Below are positions 63,394 through 64,000 of a stretch of DNA of 64,000 bases, piece after piece (within the stretch, counting starts at the first letter, position 1; each line of letters opens with the position of its first letter). The DNA is from Sphingomonas sp. DG1-23 (GTDB taxonomy: Bacteria > Pseudomonadota > Alphaproteobacteria > Sphingomonadales > Sphingomonadaceae). The notes below the pieces were generated by a model. That model was not told the origin of the DNA, searched no databases, and saw only the letters and a list, made by a program, of their open reading frames with translations. The stretch lies in contig NZ_JAVAMA010000004.1 of NCBI RefSeq assembly GCF_030730875.1, positions 124,001 through 188,000 on the forward strand, read 5' to 3'. The position numbers and the translations under genes were made by a program.

Positions 63394-63630
63394 TACGCGA
63401 CTTGCAGGCGACCGGTACGCGCCGCCGACGCGACACTGTTGCAACGCCACGCGACATCGAAGCGGCATGCACGCGGCACGCACGCGCCGGCCAGCAACTT
63501 CCGGGAATTGCCGGGCGCAGTGCGAGCGGTTCGACGATGCGAAAGAGCGGCGGGCAATCCCGACCGCCCGAGGCAAGCAGACGAAATCCTACATTGCAAG
63601 CGTGGGGCGGCGGGGCCGGACTCACTCATC

Positions 63631-63796
63631 GTCATCCCGGAAGCCGCTTTTCTCCAAATCTTTGATTTGGACAGAAAAGCGAGCTGTCCGGGATCCACCG
63701 TGAGGCAGGTATCCAGCGGCGCGGTGGATCCCGGACTGCAAGGCTTTCCAACGTAAAACCTGCGGTTTTCCGGGAAAGCCTAACATCCGGGATGAC
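63631..63796. repeat. 166-bp composite palindromic element, copy 2
   Basis: Same length, ends (GTCATCCCGG and CCGGGATGAC) and orientation as copy 1 at 50481-50646, with scattered substitutions, mainly in the arms around TTCAAATCTCTGATTTGA-type and AAAACTTGC positions. It lies downstream of the fucosidase and just after the stop of a minus-strand gene at the window end. Confidence 0.88.
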
Positions 63797-63821
63797 GTTA
63801 TGGGCTTATCGGGTAAGGATC

Positions 63822-64000
63822 CTAACGCAGCCTGGAGGCGCGCAGCCCGGCGGAGCCGTGCGTCAGGCGAACCCGCTCGTTCCTGCGCAACGTGAGATCG
63901 ACGACCGCGTCCTTCGACCGGACGCGGACTGCCCCGTCGCTGCCGGCGCTCAGCACCGCTTCCTCGAGCAGGCCGGCCGACCAGCTTATGTCGACGCCGA
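63822..64000 (-). CDS. C-terminus of a glycoside hydrolase, probably GH95-type fucosidase (partial)
   Basis: Only the last 58 residues are in the window, read on the minus strand to a TAG at 63822-63824. The segment GVDISWSAGLLEEAVLSAGS followed by DGAVRVRSKDAVVDLTLRRN resembles the terminal beta domain of GH95 alpha-L-fucosidases, which typically end in WxxGxLxxAxL and VRVR patterns. The neighbouring GH29 fucosidase supports this. Other large glycoside hydrolases with a similar tail remain possible. Confidence 0.5.
   Translation of the reverse strand, partial: GVDISWSAGLLEEAVLSAGSDGAVRVRSKDAVVDLTLRRNERVRLTHGSAGLRASRLR

Larger units (their letters stand above)
63251..63821. other. Repeat-rich intergenic region after the fucosidase
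   Basis: This 571-bp stretch has no gene that I can support. It holds an 11-bp tandem repeat (63350-63393), a GC-rich stretch with short frames in several phases, and copy 2 of the 166-bp palindrome (63631-63796). Confidence 0.65.

Noticed and set aside
63291..63756. Overlapping short frames after the fucosidase
   Set aside because: They lie in tandem repeats and a palindromic element and exist in several phases at once, so they are not credible genes.
1..64000. CRISPR array, rRNA, tRNA or prophage
   Set aside because: No regularly spaced direct repeats, no rRNA-like or cloverleaf sequences and no phage or transposase genes were seen by reading.

Overview
The window looks like a chromosome segment of a sphingomonad alphaproteobacterium (Sphingomonas or a close relative). 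The base composition is very GC-rich, which creates long antisense open frames opposite most genes. The first bases encode a CtrA-like response regulator tail, there are three TonB-dependent receptors, and a cpa/tad pilus locus has alphaproteobacterial order. Genes are dense and many are chained by 4-bp start/stop overlaps. Several families of short palindromic repeats lie between genes, and two copies lie inside one gene. I saw no rRNA, tRNA, CRISPR, transposase or phage genes.

Region 1 (1-2700): the end of ctrA with a terminator, an MFS_3 exporter and a small membrane protein. Region 2 (2700-20750): a peptide and D-amino-acid scavenging cluster. It holds a TonB receptor divergent from a Tat-exported penicillin-acylase-family enzyme, an XRE-cupin regulator, a serine hydrolase and a DgcA-type racemase. 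An operon-like run follows: M19 dipeptidase, TonB receptor, DgcN, YkvI-like permease, second serine hydrolase, second M19 dipeptidase. DgcN and DgcA together convert D-glutamate to N-acetyl-L-glutamate, so the cluster reads as import and breakdown of peptidoglycan-type peptides. Region 3 (20900-36400): mostly housekeeping. It has a FixL-like sensor kinase, ychF, an MpaB-family oxygenase, a surface-type lipoprotein, pth, rplY, an ArsR/SRPBCC pair, a TraB/GumN lipoprotein, glyQ, glyS and ppdK. glyS carries two palindromic elements in frame. Region 4 (36400-43850): cpaA-cpaB-cpaC-cpaD-cpaE-tadB-tadC on the minus strand, with no cpaF/tadA ATPase and no pilin gene. Region 5 (43880-47550): small metabolic genes, including a DauA-like D-amino-acid dehydrogenase, a YegP protein, a thioesterase and a GNAT acetyltransferase.

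Region 6 (47600-64000): a plant-polysaccharide locus. It includes an enolase-superfamily dehydratase, two GH28 pectinases, a GntR/FCD repressor, a hexuronate-type MFS transporter, an RraA-family protein, a split UxaA altronate-type dehydratase, an SDR, UxaC, a TonB receptor, a GH29 alpha-L-fucosidase and the C-terminus of what is probably a GH95-type fucosidase. A shared 13-bp motif resembling CCTGTCTTACAGG occurs five times, in the three divergent promoter regions of this locus, and probably marks the regulon of the FCD regulator. Two copies of a 166-bp palindromic element flank the sugar genes.
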